From Apiospora phragmitis (Eukaryota; Ascomycota; Sordariomycetes; Amphisphaeriales; Apiosporaceae): 64,000 nt of DNA. Positions 22,503-32,232 of the stretch are shown here, piece after piece. A program made the position numbers and the translations under genes. The notes beneath the pieces were generated by a model, which did no database searches, was not told where the DNA came from, and saw only the letters and a list, made by a program, of their open reading frames with translations. The stretch covers positions 620,001 through 684,000 of the forward strand of contig JAQQWL010000004.1 in assembly GCA_038363925.1 (NCBI GenBank), given 5' to 3'. Numbering within the stretch: position 1 is the stretch's first letter; every line of letters starts with the position of its first letter.

Positions 22503-24113
22503 ATGGCTGGCTCACAGGGCAAACCAGATGTTGAAAGTATTCCTACTGCCCCGGCTTTTACCGACCTTGACTTTCGCAGGTACAACTACCCTCGTGATGA
22601 CTACGATGATCCTCACGGATTCGAAAGCTTCGAGAATTATCAGCCTGGTGGCTTCTGCCCCATCGACCTATCTTTTGGGAGCAAGCCGAGTTTTATCATT
22701 GACCGGTTTGAAGTCATCTACAAACTTAGTTATGGCGGTTTCGGAACGGTGTGGCTTTGTTATGAGCATGCCGTTAAGAAATGGAGAGCCGTAAAGGTTG
22801 GCAGAGCTTCGGCGACGGAAGAGCACAGCGGGGAAATTCTTGTGGAGTCGATCATGAAGCAACACTCCGCTGGGGTGGCTGAAGCGTTGGACAACAACAT
22901 TGTGCTACCGCTGGAAACGTTCTGGATCGATTCCGTGAGCGGGAGGCATCTTTGCACGGTACTCCCATTTCTTGGCCCACGACTGTCGGACTGGGTGAAA
23001 TGGCTCAAGGAAGATGATCCCGAGCAATATACCAGCGTTTGTTGCGAGTGGTTGTCCAAGTTCGTCTCCGACAAAATTGCTATCGTCGACTTTGGCGAGG
23101 CGTATCTCACAACGAATCCCAATGCACGGACACCGGGTATCCCCGGGTTTTATGCAGCGCCGGAAATTTTGTTTGATGGGCAACTCGGAATAGGAACCGA
23201 TATATGGGCTCTTGCCCGTGCAATCCTAGAATTTCGACCGCGGTCGTTTCTTTCCATGCCCGGGAAGACATTTGTCAAGCTGCGAGAGATGAAAGAGTTC
23301 GCCGGTCCTTGCCCACCGCCCTTCAGACAGCCTGCCCAGAAAAGGGACCTTGAAAATCCAGCATACTCCGCGTACTTCAGCAAGTATCTGGTCTACGAAA
23401 GCAAAGATAGGCCAAAGCAGGAGGAATACGATCATCACATTGACCAGTTTCTTGGCATGGAGTGGCCCCGCCTTCAACTGAGCCGAGAAGAGACCCTTTC
23501 CCTTGGCGAACTGCTACAAAACAAGTTCCGGTGGCACCCTGAGGAAAGGTGGCAAACCGACAGGATTTTGGCCCATCGATGGTTTTCGGAACGCCATCAG
23601 CCTGCACAACTACGTAACATAGATGATTTCTGGCCCGATAGATCTGAGGTGCAATCCTCAGCGGGGCAGGATGATTTTGCTACCAATTCCTCGAGGGAGT
23701 TGACAGGTCAGGGCAGTAATACTGCTCTGTCGAAAAGCACTACCAACCAGCAGCCGGTCAGGACCTCTGGCAATGAATCTGAGGTACAGCCCTTAGCAGG
23801 GCAGGATGATATTGCTACCAACTCCTCGAGGGAGCCGACAGCCCATGGCAGTAATACTGCTCTGTCGGAAAGTACCACCGACAGGCAGCCGGTCAACCCG
23901 CCGCAGAAGGCAATATGGCATTATTTCCAGCTGTTCACCGTGGTTTTCTACCTGTCTGGTGTTACCGCCATGATTGCTTTCTTCTTCGGTCATATGTTGG
24001 CGAACCAACCTGGCTTCTACAAAGATAGGCCGAGGCTGAGTAGCCACGATACTGCGGGCCCGATTGGTCCAGTGGTTCAGCACGTGGTGGTAATTCTCAT
24101 CTTACAGGCTTGA
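22503..24113 (+). CDS. SRPK-like membrane-anchored pseudokinase, copy 2 (catalytic loop deleted)
   Basis: A single 536-codon frame from ATG 22503 (context atcATGG). Visible: PGGFCPIDLS (48-57), glycine loop SYGGFGTVW (76-84), Lys98 in RAVKV, DFG 196-198 in IAIVDFGEAY, YAAPEI (217-222) and GTDIWALAR. FRWHPEERWQTDRILAHRWF (342-361) and one hydrophobic helix at about 475-498 follow. Compared with copy 1, about 70 residues between the aspartate-rich DDPEQY (171) and VSDKIAIVDF are missing, taking the whole H-G-D catalytic loop, while the frame stays open. It should bind nucleotide at most and not phosphorylate. Residues 381-470 are two copies of a 45-residue unit. The anchor would put the kinase fold on the cytosolic face of a membrane. 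Its role may be a scaffold, or it may be drifting. Confidence 0.8.
   Translation: MAGSQGKPDVESIPTAPAFTDLDFRRYNYPRDDYDDPHGFESFENYQPGGFCPIDLSFGSKPSFIIDRFEVIYKLSYGGFGTVWLCYEHAVKKWRAVKVGRASATEEHSGEILVESIMKQHSAGVAEALDNNIVLPLETFWIDSVSGRHLCTVLPFLGPRLSDWVKWLKEDDPEQYTSVCCEWLSKFVSDKIAIVDFGEAYLTTNPNARTPGIPGFYAAPEILFDGQLGIGTDIWALARAILEFRPRSFLSMPGKTFVKLREMKEFAGPCPPPFRQPAQKRDLENPAYSAYFSKYLVYESKDRPKQEEYDHHIDQFLGMEWPRLQLSREETLSLGELLQNKFRWHPEERWQTDRILAHRWFSERHQPAQLRNIDDFWPDRSEVQSSAGQDDFATNSSRELTGQGSNTALSKSTTNQQPVRTSGNESEVQPLAGQDDIATNSSREPTAHGSNTALSESTTDRQPVNPPQKAIWHYFQLFTVVFYLSGVTAMIAFFFGHMLANQPGFYKDRPRLSSHDTAGPIGPVVQHVVVILILQA
23643..23912 (+). repeat. 135-bp tandem duplication inside the pseudokinase gene
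   Basis: Two 45-codon units, 23643-23777 and 23778-23912. Both begin SEVQ..AGQDD.ATNSSRE and continue with GSNTALS.STT. They form a Ser/Thr/Gln-rich linker between the kinase fold and the membrane helix. The frame is preserved. Confidence 0.85.
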
Positions 24114-24383
24114 GCCCTCGAGACCCAGACTCACTATCGCCTTAATAATGAAATGCACTGGAAATAGGTTACAGCAAAAGTTGCGGTGGAAGGTATAGGT
24201 CCCCGCTGCAAGTAAAGACCGTCGTCCAGGCTCTCACACAGTCCCAGTTTCTCGTCTCATAGTTTATAATACTCAAAATAAATGGCTATTCAGTGAGCCC
24301 AAAGCTGTGTCCGCAATTCATGAATTTCCACTGTTTACATAGTACCCTAGCAGTAATTAGATGGCTCATTCTGGGCTTTCTCA
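24114..24383. other. Convergent intergenic region
   Basis: About 270 bp between the 3' end of the kinase gene and a minus-strand fragment. Nothing specific is visible. Confidence 0.4.
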
Positions 24384-24660
24384 TTACCTCTTCTTTCTCG
24401 CCGTGAATATGTAGAGTATTGGTTGATCCAAGTACATTTTCCGGAAATCCATGTCCGCCTTCACAAGAGGTGTTTCCTCGAAAGGGACGTTCTGAAAGCC
24501 CTCGAAGTACTTTCCGGGTATCTCGAAGGAGCCCGAGTAGTGCGCTTCAAGCGCATTGGACTGAAACACCAGAGGCGGGTCGGTGAGGGCGCGATAGCGA
24601 AAAGCCACCCCACCGGGAAAGTCGCGAAAGTCCTCAAAGACAACGCCGTAAGCTAAAGCA
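24384..24660 (-). pseudogene. 3' fragment of an unrecognised gene
   Basis: The open frame reads YGVVFEDFRDFPGGVAFRYR and continues through VFQSNALEAHYSGSFEIPGK to a stop at 24384. Composition and reading look like real coding sequence, but upstream stops (about 24665-24685) cut it off and no start is present. It is the C-terminal end of a gene whose 5' part is gone, next to a transposon remnant. Family not recognised. Confidence 0.4.
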
Positions 24661-25705
24661 CCCCCTCACGGGCCACTTTACTTACCCAACCCTACCCCTG
24701 TAATCAAAGCTATTTCTCCGGCTAGAATAGACATAAATACACTATCTTTCGTTGTTTTTAACAATAATACAGTCCTCCGCCTCCGTGCCATCATATTCTA
24801 TAGCTTCTGTAGCGTTGCGAGGCCCTCCTGGCACTTCGACGTCGCTAGCTTCGTCCTCGTATATGACCCTACCCCTTAGCCTCCGCTTGGCCCGGCGTAT
24901 GTCAGCCATACGAATAAACCGTTGTCCCGGGGCGGTTCTTACCTTCTGACGTACCCTCGTAGTCTTCCTATCGAGTTTGGCCTGAAGATAATCGACCTGA
25001 GCTCCGAGATCCGCGATTCTGTTAGCGCTCTGGTCCAGGGCCTTACTAGCCTTCCTAATAAAGAGCCGTTGAGAGGGCATTCTGAAAGTAGGGTCCGTAG
25101 CAGCTAATTTCCGACTGTTGTTCCGTAATTCCTGGCCACCAGAGGGTTTTTTGATAGGTGTTGGAGCTAATTCGGCGAGGAAATCGGGTGTTGATTCCTT
25201 TTCAACTACCTGCGATGGCTTTGGACGTGCCCGGGCAACCCCTACATCTTTTAGGATGACGTATTTTGACGACAACGGCTTCGAGCGATCCCGCAGATAA
25301 ATCCCAGCCGTTTTCTAGGCGTTTCTGATTATAGAAGGAGTTAATACGTCAATCCTAGCCTGGCGGTATGCCTTCAATATATCCATTTTCGTAGGCTTTA
25401 GTCCAAGGACCGCATTCGGACACTCCCTTAACACAATCCTTAACCTTCTCTTTAATAATCCGAAGACTCCCACATTTAAAACCTGTACTATATGACTGTA
25501 GTGTGGCTTATAAAAGACTAGCCATATCTTATTTAAGAGATGGAGCCATAGAAAATTATCGTTCGTATGCGATTTATGGCCATCACAGACCAGGACGACC
25601 CATTTGTTGCCATGGCGAGACCGTATATGAGGGATAAAGATGTCTTGGATCCAATCCAAGGCTGTGGCATTACTGGTCCACCCTCTAGGTGACGCTCTGA
25701 ATCGC
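24661..25705 (-). mobile_element. Truncated pogo/Fot1-type DNA transposon (3' half of transposase)
   Basis: The minus-strand frame reads RGWTSNATALDWIQDIFIPH, then CDGHKSH, NKIWLVFYKPHYSHIVQ and VGVFGLLKRR, then after a stop SSKYVILKDVGVARARP and PSQRLFIRKASKALDQ to 24742. This is the C-terminal half of a DDE_1 transposase plus its basic tail. The aspartate of the usual LDVGVFG motif is Asn here (LNVGVFG), and a Trp codon is TAG (25317-25315); both fit G-to-A changes on this strand. The N-terminal DNA-binding half and first catalytic Asp are absent. It cannot transpose. Its left (5') boundary abuts the AAA+ gene at 25690-25720. I saw no clear inverted repeat at 24661-24741. Confidence 0.8.
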
Positions 25706-25719
25706 TAGTCGTCCTAAAG

Positions 25720-28169
25720 TCCAGGTACTTCTCGACCTTTTCCGGCTCGGTCCCTATGTCGCCGCAGGTGACTGGGTAGAGTGGCCTCTGCGCAATTTCG
25801 GCCACGCTCTCGGCTGTCAAAGTTTTGCCGGTTCCTGGACCGCCATGCAAAAGCATGATGAGTCCATTGCCCTTGTCGCTGATAATATCTGTCGACATCT
25901 CCGCCTCGATCTGATTGCTGATCAGTGCTTGAATCAGTTATTTTGTTTTCTCGTTGATAGCCAAGTTCTCAAATGCGTTAATGTTCCACTCGACCTCTGC
26001 GAATCCATCAATGAACAGGTCGCACCACTTCTTCGTCTTGAGGTTAAAGCCTCGTATGGACAAGGGGGTCAAGTAGACGAACGTGTCGTCTGGAGGGCTA
26101 TCGTGCTCCATGGCCTCGACCCCGATCGCGTCAGTGCCGGCGTTGGGTGATGCACCAAGGGGGTCATCCCAGTAAATGACTTTAGTCGAATGAATGTCGT
26201 GATATGTCATCATATCTATCATTTATCTCTGACTGACGGTCTGGTGGAAATTCCCACCCGTATCTCCGTGATACGCTATCATCCGTCGCCTGCGGCACTT
26301 CCAAGCCCACTCGCCCCTATTTTGCAACCTTTTCAATGTTTTCGGATCAGCATGTTCCAGTGGACGAAAATCCATGTCGTTGATGATCCTCTCGGAGCGA
26401 TCGTTGATCGCGACATTCTTTATCTTCAACTCGACGTATTTCTTTTTGAAGAAGGGATCGAGGTCCCAATACCAGGCACTAATAGTGTAACTTCTAAACA
26501 GTTTGTTCCTCTGCTGGGGCTCTTCAAGCGACTCTTCCTGACGCGGTTTCATCCATGATTGCTGAGGCTTGTCAGGCGACATCTGTTTCATGACCTTTTC
26601 CTGGAGCCAGGAAGTGCGCATGTAATCTCTGGCATTTTTTTCTTCTCCTTTGACTATGAATATCCCAGGCTTGAACAAGAAGGGTAGATATTCATTAGTA
26701 ATTTTGCCAATGGCAACCAACCCGTCGATAGCTGCAAATTGATATTCGTATTCGCCAATGATGTATTGAACAACCCGTTGAAAATGTGGAAGTTCATGGC
26801 TATTGAAATACTGTGTGAAAGTATTCGTTCCATCTCCAATCGCATGGTAGAAAGCCCTGTAAGGAGGATAGAGGGTGATGTTGCTGTAGTCGTCATCAAG
26901 CCATTCATTCGAGAATTCCTGGAACTCGTCGTTCCAGCCATCGTGTGTGGAAAATTCAAAGTCAGATTCGCAGTCACTGAAGGCAATGAACTTCCTTATC
27001 GCTGACGCTAGATGCTGCTCGACAGGTATGATAGATTCGGAGTCGTGCTTCACGTTGATATTGCCACTCGCGTCCTTATCCTCGTTATCAACGACAGAGG
27101 AATTCTTATAGCTTCGGCATCTGATGAAACATACTTCCGGGTATTTCGGGAGATATGCCCGGATATTAGAAATGGGTAGCGTTCCCATCAGAACCCAGCC
27201 ATCCCCTTCTACCCATTGAGGCTCATCGAGATACAGTCGCGTTTCATCGTCGGCATCAACGATACGATGAATGTCCAGGCGGCGTGGCTCCTTTGCTGAA
27301 GGAGGAACAGTCTGGCTCCCTTGAGTGCCTGGTATGTAGAACTGTTGTTTTTGAAGATCTGAGATGTAAGCCTGCATACTCTCGAGACTTGAAGCCGAGA
27401 CTTCGGGAATCCCAAGGCAGTTTGCGAGTCTTTGGACCTCGACTGTGGAGAGTATGGGCGATGTCGCATTGTTAAGACTTTGTGTTATATTCGAAACAGC
27501 CATCGAATGGTTATTAGAAACGTCGCTAGATGAATGACCGTCCGCAGGCCGCAGCTGGTCAGCATCATGGGCGACAAAGTGTTTCCCGCTATTCCCTTTC
27601 CCAAAGGGACCACTACAACTTCTGTATCCCAGCTCTCGGCTATTCGTGGTATGCTGAAGATACCGAGGGAGTCTCTGATCTTTGGTCGGGATCATGTTAT
27701 TGGCCATAAGCAGCTGGGCGGCATGTGCCCGTACATTTTGTGGCTGTGTGGCGGCTCGGGACTGTCCGAATTGTGCCTGTGCGGCGGCTTGGGCGGCTTG
27801 GGAAGCTCGTGCTTGTGCTTGTGCCTTTGCGGCGGCTTGGGCTTGTGCTTGTGCCTGTGCGACGGGGATATTTGCGGCGGAAGCGGAGTGTCAGCGAGTG
27901 TTAATAAAAATATTTGATCGAGTGCAGCTCTTCGAACGGCTTACCAATTTGTACTGTTGAAATTCCTTTGCTGATGGTGCTGGGTTTTGACGCCCGAGCG
28001 CAACCCATTTATCACCCCTTTGCTCAAACAGACTGCCGTGGGTTCTGTCGTCTGAAATAGTAGGGTTGACAGTTTTCTTCTTGGGTGATCTTAGCCTACG
28101 ATTCCATGGAAATTGGCAAAAGGTTCCGTACTTCCATCTGAGCTTTGACTCGGTATACTTGGGCTTCAT
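25720..28169 (-). pseudogene. AAA+ ATPase of the fungal large-ATPase type, truncated after Walker A
   Basis: The likely start is ATG 28169 (MKPKYTESKLRWKYG). Exon 1 ends at 27945 with a GTAAGC donor. After a 90-bp intron, exon 2 begins with an Ala/Gln-rich tract. A middle region (RRLDIHRIVDADDETRLYLDE, YKNSSV, EWAWKCRRRRM, KVIYWDD) leads to the Walker A motif LLHGGPGTGKTLTAESVAE and LYPVTCGDIGTEPEKVEKYL. Then the gene stops at transposon-derived sequence; Walker B and the rest of the ATPase are missing. Two in-frame TAA codons (26225-26223 and 25940-25938) sit where CAA would give Gln. Such proteins are ATP-driven remodelers of unknown substrate, common in fungal accessory genomes. Dead as written. 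Confidence 0.75.
27710..27854 (-). repeat. Ala/Gln-codon low-complexity tract
   Basis: GC-rich repeats of GCN and CAA/CAG codons encode runs such as AQAQAQAQAAAKAQAQA in the AAA+ protein. The same DNA read on the plus strand gives a misleading Cys/Leu/Gly-rich frame. Confidence 0.7.
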
Positions 28170-28720
28170 GTCATGTATATAGCCGGGGAAGATAGAAGAG
28201 GCGCGTGCAGCCAAATACGCATGAACATTTATTGGCAAGGCATAATCGTACAACAGGTAGGTAGCAGGTTGGTCAGGAAGAAAAAACTGAACTGATTCTC
28301 CTCATGTTGGGCAGCGAAACGAGAATGCCAGCCTGCAGCAGTGGTGGCAGAAGCCCTCAACCCATGTCGCCTCCCTCCGCCCCCTCTTTTTGCTGTTTTC
28401 CTTGCTTTTTCTTTCAGCTTTGGTGCAGTGCCACAATCATTGCTTGCTGACAGCGTCTAACTAAACATTACGGAGAGCCATTACGAAACATTATCCCGCT
28501 TCCTTCTAATGATCTATTAGAGACCACATTATTCTTCTTCCTACATACCTCTGAACACACTCTTCCTACATACCTCTGAACACACTCGGTTCAAACAGAT
28601 ATCTAGAGTACATACGTTATCAAATGAAATCGTTGGGCTTCACTGTTGGCTTCTATGTCAATTTCAGGCTCCCATCATCTCTGGCTAGCAAAGGAATGGG
28701 CTGGCTCAGCCCAGCTGCAC
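28170..28720. other. Intergenic region between divergent AAA+ and DUF7708 genes
   Basis: About 550 bp that should hold both promoters. It includes a CT-rich run at 28370-28420 and a perfect 25-bp tandem duplication (28536-28585). Confidence 0.5.
28536..28585. repeat. 25-bp perfect tandem duplication
   Basis: Two identical adjacent copies beginning tcttcctacatacctctgaa (28536-28560 and 28561-28585), about 135 bp upstream of the DUF7708 reading frame. Confidence 0.9.
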
Positions 28721-28721
28721 C

Positions 28722-30517
28722 AATGGTACTCAGCGGCAGATGGTGTAGAAGGGTGAGCTCACCCGCTTCCTGCAGCCTGATATTGGCCAGAATCTCACCA
28801 TCCGCCCGGCAGTTCTCTCGTTGGCCATGAAGCCGTCAAAGACGCTTTCGACGCATTCTCGACAGAACTTTCGAAAGACAAGGACAAGTCGAAATTGCAT
28901 TGGATCACCAACCCGAAACATGGCAACCTTGGGTCAGTTCTGGCATCTGTTGCGGAGGCCAGAGCTCTATACGAAAAGCGGAAGGGTGACTCAAAAGTAC
29001 GCCAGCTCCTCGTAAGCGTGCCAGAGAAGATTCATCATTACAGTGGGATCGTTGATGTCTTCGTATCGCATCATCCTGAGTACACAGCACTAGTATGGGG
29101 TGCTATGAAGGCCCTATTCGTGGTCAGTGCCCCCGCCAAAGACATTGTCCTACTACCTCGTGACCTGACGCGGTGGACTAGGGGGTCGTCAACCACGAAA
29201 AGGTGATCCACCGGCTTTCTGAGGGTCTCGTCCAGATCGCGGACCTTCTCCCACGTGCCGAATTGACTGTTCGACTCTACCCGATACCCCCACTGCGGCA
29301 AACAATCACCAAGATGTACAGCCATGTCCTCAAGTTCCTTGTGCGAGCCCTCGGGTGGTACCAAGAAAGCAAGCTCATGCACGCCCTCCACTCCGTTACG
29401 AGACCGGCCGAGCTGCGTTACGATGATATCTTGGTTGCTATCTCACAGTATGTCTGAAATGGCTGACGCGTGCAGCCATGCCGAGCAACGAGATATCCAC
29501 ATAGGGATCCGACAACAGATGCAGGGCCAGGAGAGCATCATTACCAGTATCGAACGCTTGACATCGATCGTGCTTGGAATGCAGGCTTCCAATGCTACCG
29601 AACGAGCCCTCGATGAGGGCGCAAGAATTGAGTTCCGCCAGCAGCTGTTGGAGATCCAATTAGTGCAGCTCCTGGACCATGTCAAAGTGACCCAGATGCC
29701 CGACCCGATCAAAGCTTTTCAGGCGTCTCTCTTCTTGTCTAAGAAGCGCCGCACCAGGCCGTCCACACGGGGCCCAGCATTCTGGCTTGAGGACAAGGTC
29801 CAGCGGTGGAACCAAAGCAGCACATCCTCGCTTGTCGCGGTGAAAGGGACGCGGAAGATGAAATTCCATCTCCAAGGCTTCTGTGCCTAGTCGGTCGCGA
29901 TGCTGTGCGACATCAAGATCCCCGTCATATGGGCGCTGAAAACTTTCGCCCCCGAAGGTCGGATAGCAAACGAGGTGTCTTCCATCGACTTACTCAAGTA
30001 CCTCGTCTCCCAGGCCATCGCTGTCAACAAGAGCATCCACACCGATGCAGCCCTGGCGCCATGCTTCAAGTCCTACATCGGGGCTCAGATGGAGGATGAG
30101 TGGGTCAACATTCTCGGCTCCGTGCTCCAAGGAATCCCTTTTCTCTACATCATCCTGGACATCGAAGTCTTGAGCCAGACCCTGGCAGGCTCCACCCACG
30201 ACTTTTGGCTGGCCGCGTTTCTCCGGATCTTCGCCGAATTGTCGTCTCGAGGTTCCAAGACGGTGGTCAGGGTGGCCTTGGTAAGTTAAGGTTCCTCTCT
30301 ATCAAAGAGCTCTTCGGGCACAGACTACGAGGACTGTGTTGCGACGGTGGGCCGGGCGCGACAGACTCAACCTCTGTCCACGAGGCTGCCACGTCGCGGG
30401 AAGGGCACCTCTGGCTCTAAAGGCGGAGACATGCTGGACCTGACGCAGCTGGCCAGTGGCTATCCGTCTCGCAGTGGCCGGGGAAAGCACTCGAAACGGG
30501 CACATAATCGCAGGTGA
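28722..30517 (+). pseudogene. DUF7708-type N-terminal domain protein (STAND/NLR-like family), truncated and broken
   Basis: The reading EAVKDAFDAFSTELSKDKDK, HWITNPKHGNLGSVLASVAE, VSHHPEYTALVWGAMKALFV is followed, after a 59-bp intron (29123-29181, branch ctgac), by VVNHEKVIHRLSEGLVQIAD, KFLVRALGWYQESKLMHALHS and RPAELRYDD. This is the helical N-terminal region found in many fungal proteins that continue into NACHT/ankyrin modules. Later parts read SSLVAVKGT and IPVIWALKTFAPEG. Lesions: a one-base insertion near 29448, TAG at 29888-29890 (CAG would give Gln) and TAA at 30287-30289 in VS*GSSL, where the family usually has Tyr. The frame then stays open to TGA 30515-30517 with a basic tail. No P-loop or repeat domain follows. 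The start is uncertain; ATG 28722 with a following intron is one option. Confidence 0.65.
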
Positions 30518-31003
30518 TATCACGAGATGAAGGATCAGGTGCTGCTGGTCAGCCTGAAAATAAACCCGTTTATACAAGATCGCTTCTATGGAGCCTAGAC
30601 TACAGTAGTACGACCCTGGTGATCTTGAGGAGGCCGTGCTGTAGTAGCTTCGTTATAGGGTTCCATATAATTCTTGCTCACTTCGGGGTTAGCCCGGGTC
30701 TATTTCCTAAGGATTGTTGACCTCCATGAGCTACTGAGTCGATTGGACGATCGACTGACGCTCACGGCGAGTCGGGTTACCCCTGATTGAGTGGAACTCC
30801 GAACACCCGTACACAGAAACCTGTACTCCAAACACCCATACTCCAAGGACCAGGACTAAAGCCTTGGTAACATGATTACCGCCAGATTGAGCTGTAATAT
30901 AAGATCTGAATTGAAGAGAAAAAGCCCAACAATGCCGTTCTGTTCATGGTCGACCACATGACAGTTTCCACTTTGCCCCTTTTTCTGCAACCCTCACCTT
31001 CTC
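30518..31003. other. Convergent intergenic region
   Basis: About 490 bp between the DUF7708 gene and the oxidoreductase stop. Short repeats of the type ccaaacacccatactccaa occur around 30795-30845. No gene is supported. Confidence 0.45.
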
Positions 31004-32232
31004 TCACTGATCCGAAGTCCGCCAAACCAACTTCACCCCACTCACGCCCCCCTCTCGCATCTGCCGCAGCGCATTCTCCTCCCGCTCCAATATCGATCCG
31101 CCCTCGACGATCCGGAAGCGCTGCGGCGTGACGACCCCCTGCGCCAACAGCGCCGGCATGATCTCCGACGGCAGCTTTGCCTTGAAAAGGGGGCTGTTCT
31201 CGTACACGAAAAACGTCCGTACCCCCTTCACCGTCACACCCGAACTCTCCGCCCCTGGTCCCAGGAGACTGCGAGCGACCTCGGGCGCGTCCATGGCGTA
31301 TTCAGGGGCTTGGTCGGGCCCCGCGTGCGTCAGGATCACGGGTAGCATGACGGCGACGACGGAGCTCGGCTGCGCAATCTTCTTTGTAAGGATGGGCCCC
31401 AGGCTGCCGTTGCGGGAGCCAATGCAGTCGATGATGAACGGCACCACCGCGCTGCCGCCTTTACCTCCATTCCCGTGCTGGGCCATCTCGGACGCGGCGG
31501 CGAGGACCTTCTCCGCGACATCAGCGTCGCGGTAGTCGAAACACGCAGACGCCCCGAGCCCCCGCAAATACTCGTGGTGCGACGGCGACGCCGTCGCCAG
31601 CACGTGGCGGTACCCGTACCAGCGCAGGACCTGGAGGGCGAACTGCCCGACCGAGGACCCGGCGCCCCAGACCAGGATGGGGTCGTCGGCGTTGGACGGT
31701 ACGTAGCCCTCGGGCTTGGGCCAGCGCGTGGGCAGGCCCAGGTCCGTCGCCATGGTGTTGAAGACGGTGATGAGGTTCTCGGGGACGGTGGCGGCTTCTT
31801 CTGCGGTGATGTTCTCGGGGATCTAAATTATCAGGGGTTAGTCAGTCAACGGTCAAAACATCAGCAAGATTTGCATGACGGCGGGACCAACCTTTCCAAA
31901 CATCCACTCCGGAGCCGTGACATACTCCTGATGCGCCCGGTACCGCGGCTTCTGGAACGCCCACCCAAAGACGCGATCGCCAATCCGCAAGCGGCCGCTG
32001 GTCCGGGCCCCGTCGCCTCGACCACGCCGACCGTGGTGGAGCCGAAGATGTCGCCCGGCTGCTGCAGGAGCCCGCCGTCGGCGCGGTGCAGATCGAGCGG
32101 CGTCGAGGCCGTGAACTGTGACCGGATGAGGATCTCGTCGGCTTCCGGCGACGCGGTGGGGACCCGGATGGCCTCGAGGGGCTGCCGGGCGCCGACGACG
32201 GCGACGGCGGTGTGGGTGCGGGGGGTTGTCAT
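31004..32232 (-). CDS. Medium-chain dehydrogenase/reductase (zinc-binding ADH/quinone-reductase type), one frameshift
   Basis: ATG 32232 (MTTPRTHTAVAVVGARQPLE) begins a GroES-like N-terminal domain (EILIRSQFTASTPLDLHRAD, GDRVFGWAF). Exon 1 ends at 31892. A 69-bp intron with branch ctgactaac follows. Exon 2 (31822-31004) has IPENITAEEAATVPENLITV, the nucleotide-binding motif VWGAGSSVGQFALQVLRWYG and a C-terminus similar to trans-enoyl reductase/CipB-like proteins. NAD(P)H-dependent reduction of an enone or alcohol/aldehyde conversion in the cytosol is the expected chemistry; the substrate is unknown. A one-base loss near 32003-32010, between VVEATGP and SGRLRIGDRVFGW, breaks exon 1. With it repaired the exons total 1161 bp (386 residues), normal for the family. 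No structural-zinc cysteine cluster is seen. Confidence 0.8.

Noticed and set aside
27530..27917. Cys/Gly/Leu-rich plus-strand protein (CLCGGLGGLGSSCLCLCLCGG)
   Set aside because: It is the reverse reading of the Ala/Gln codon repeats in the AAA+ gene.
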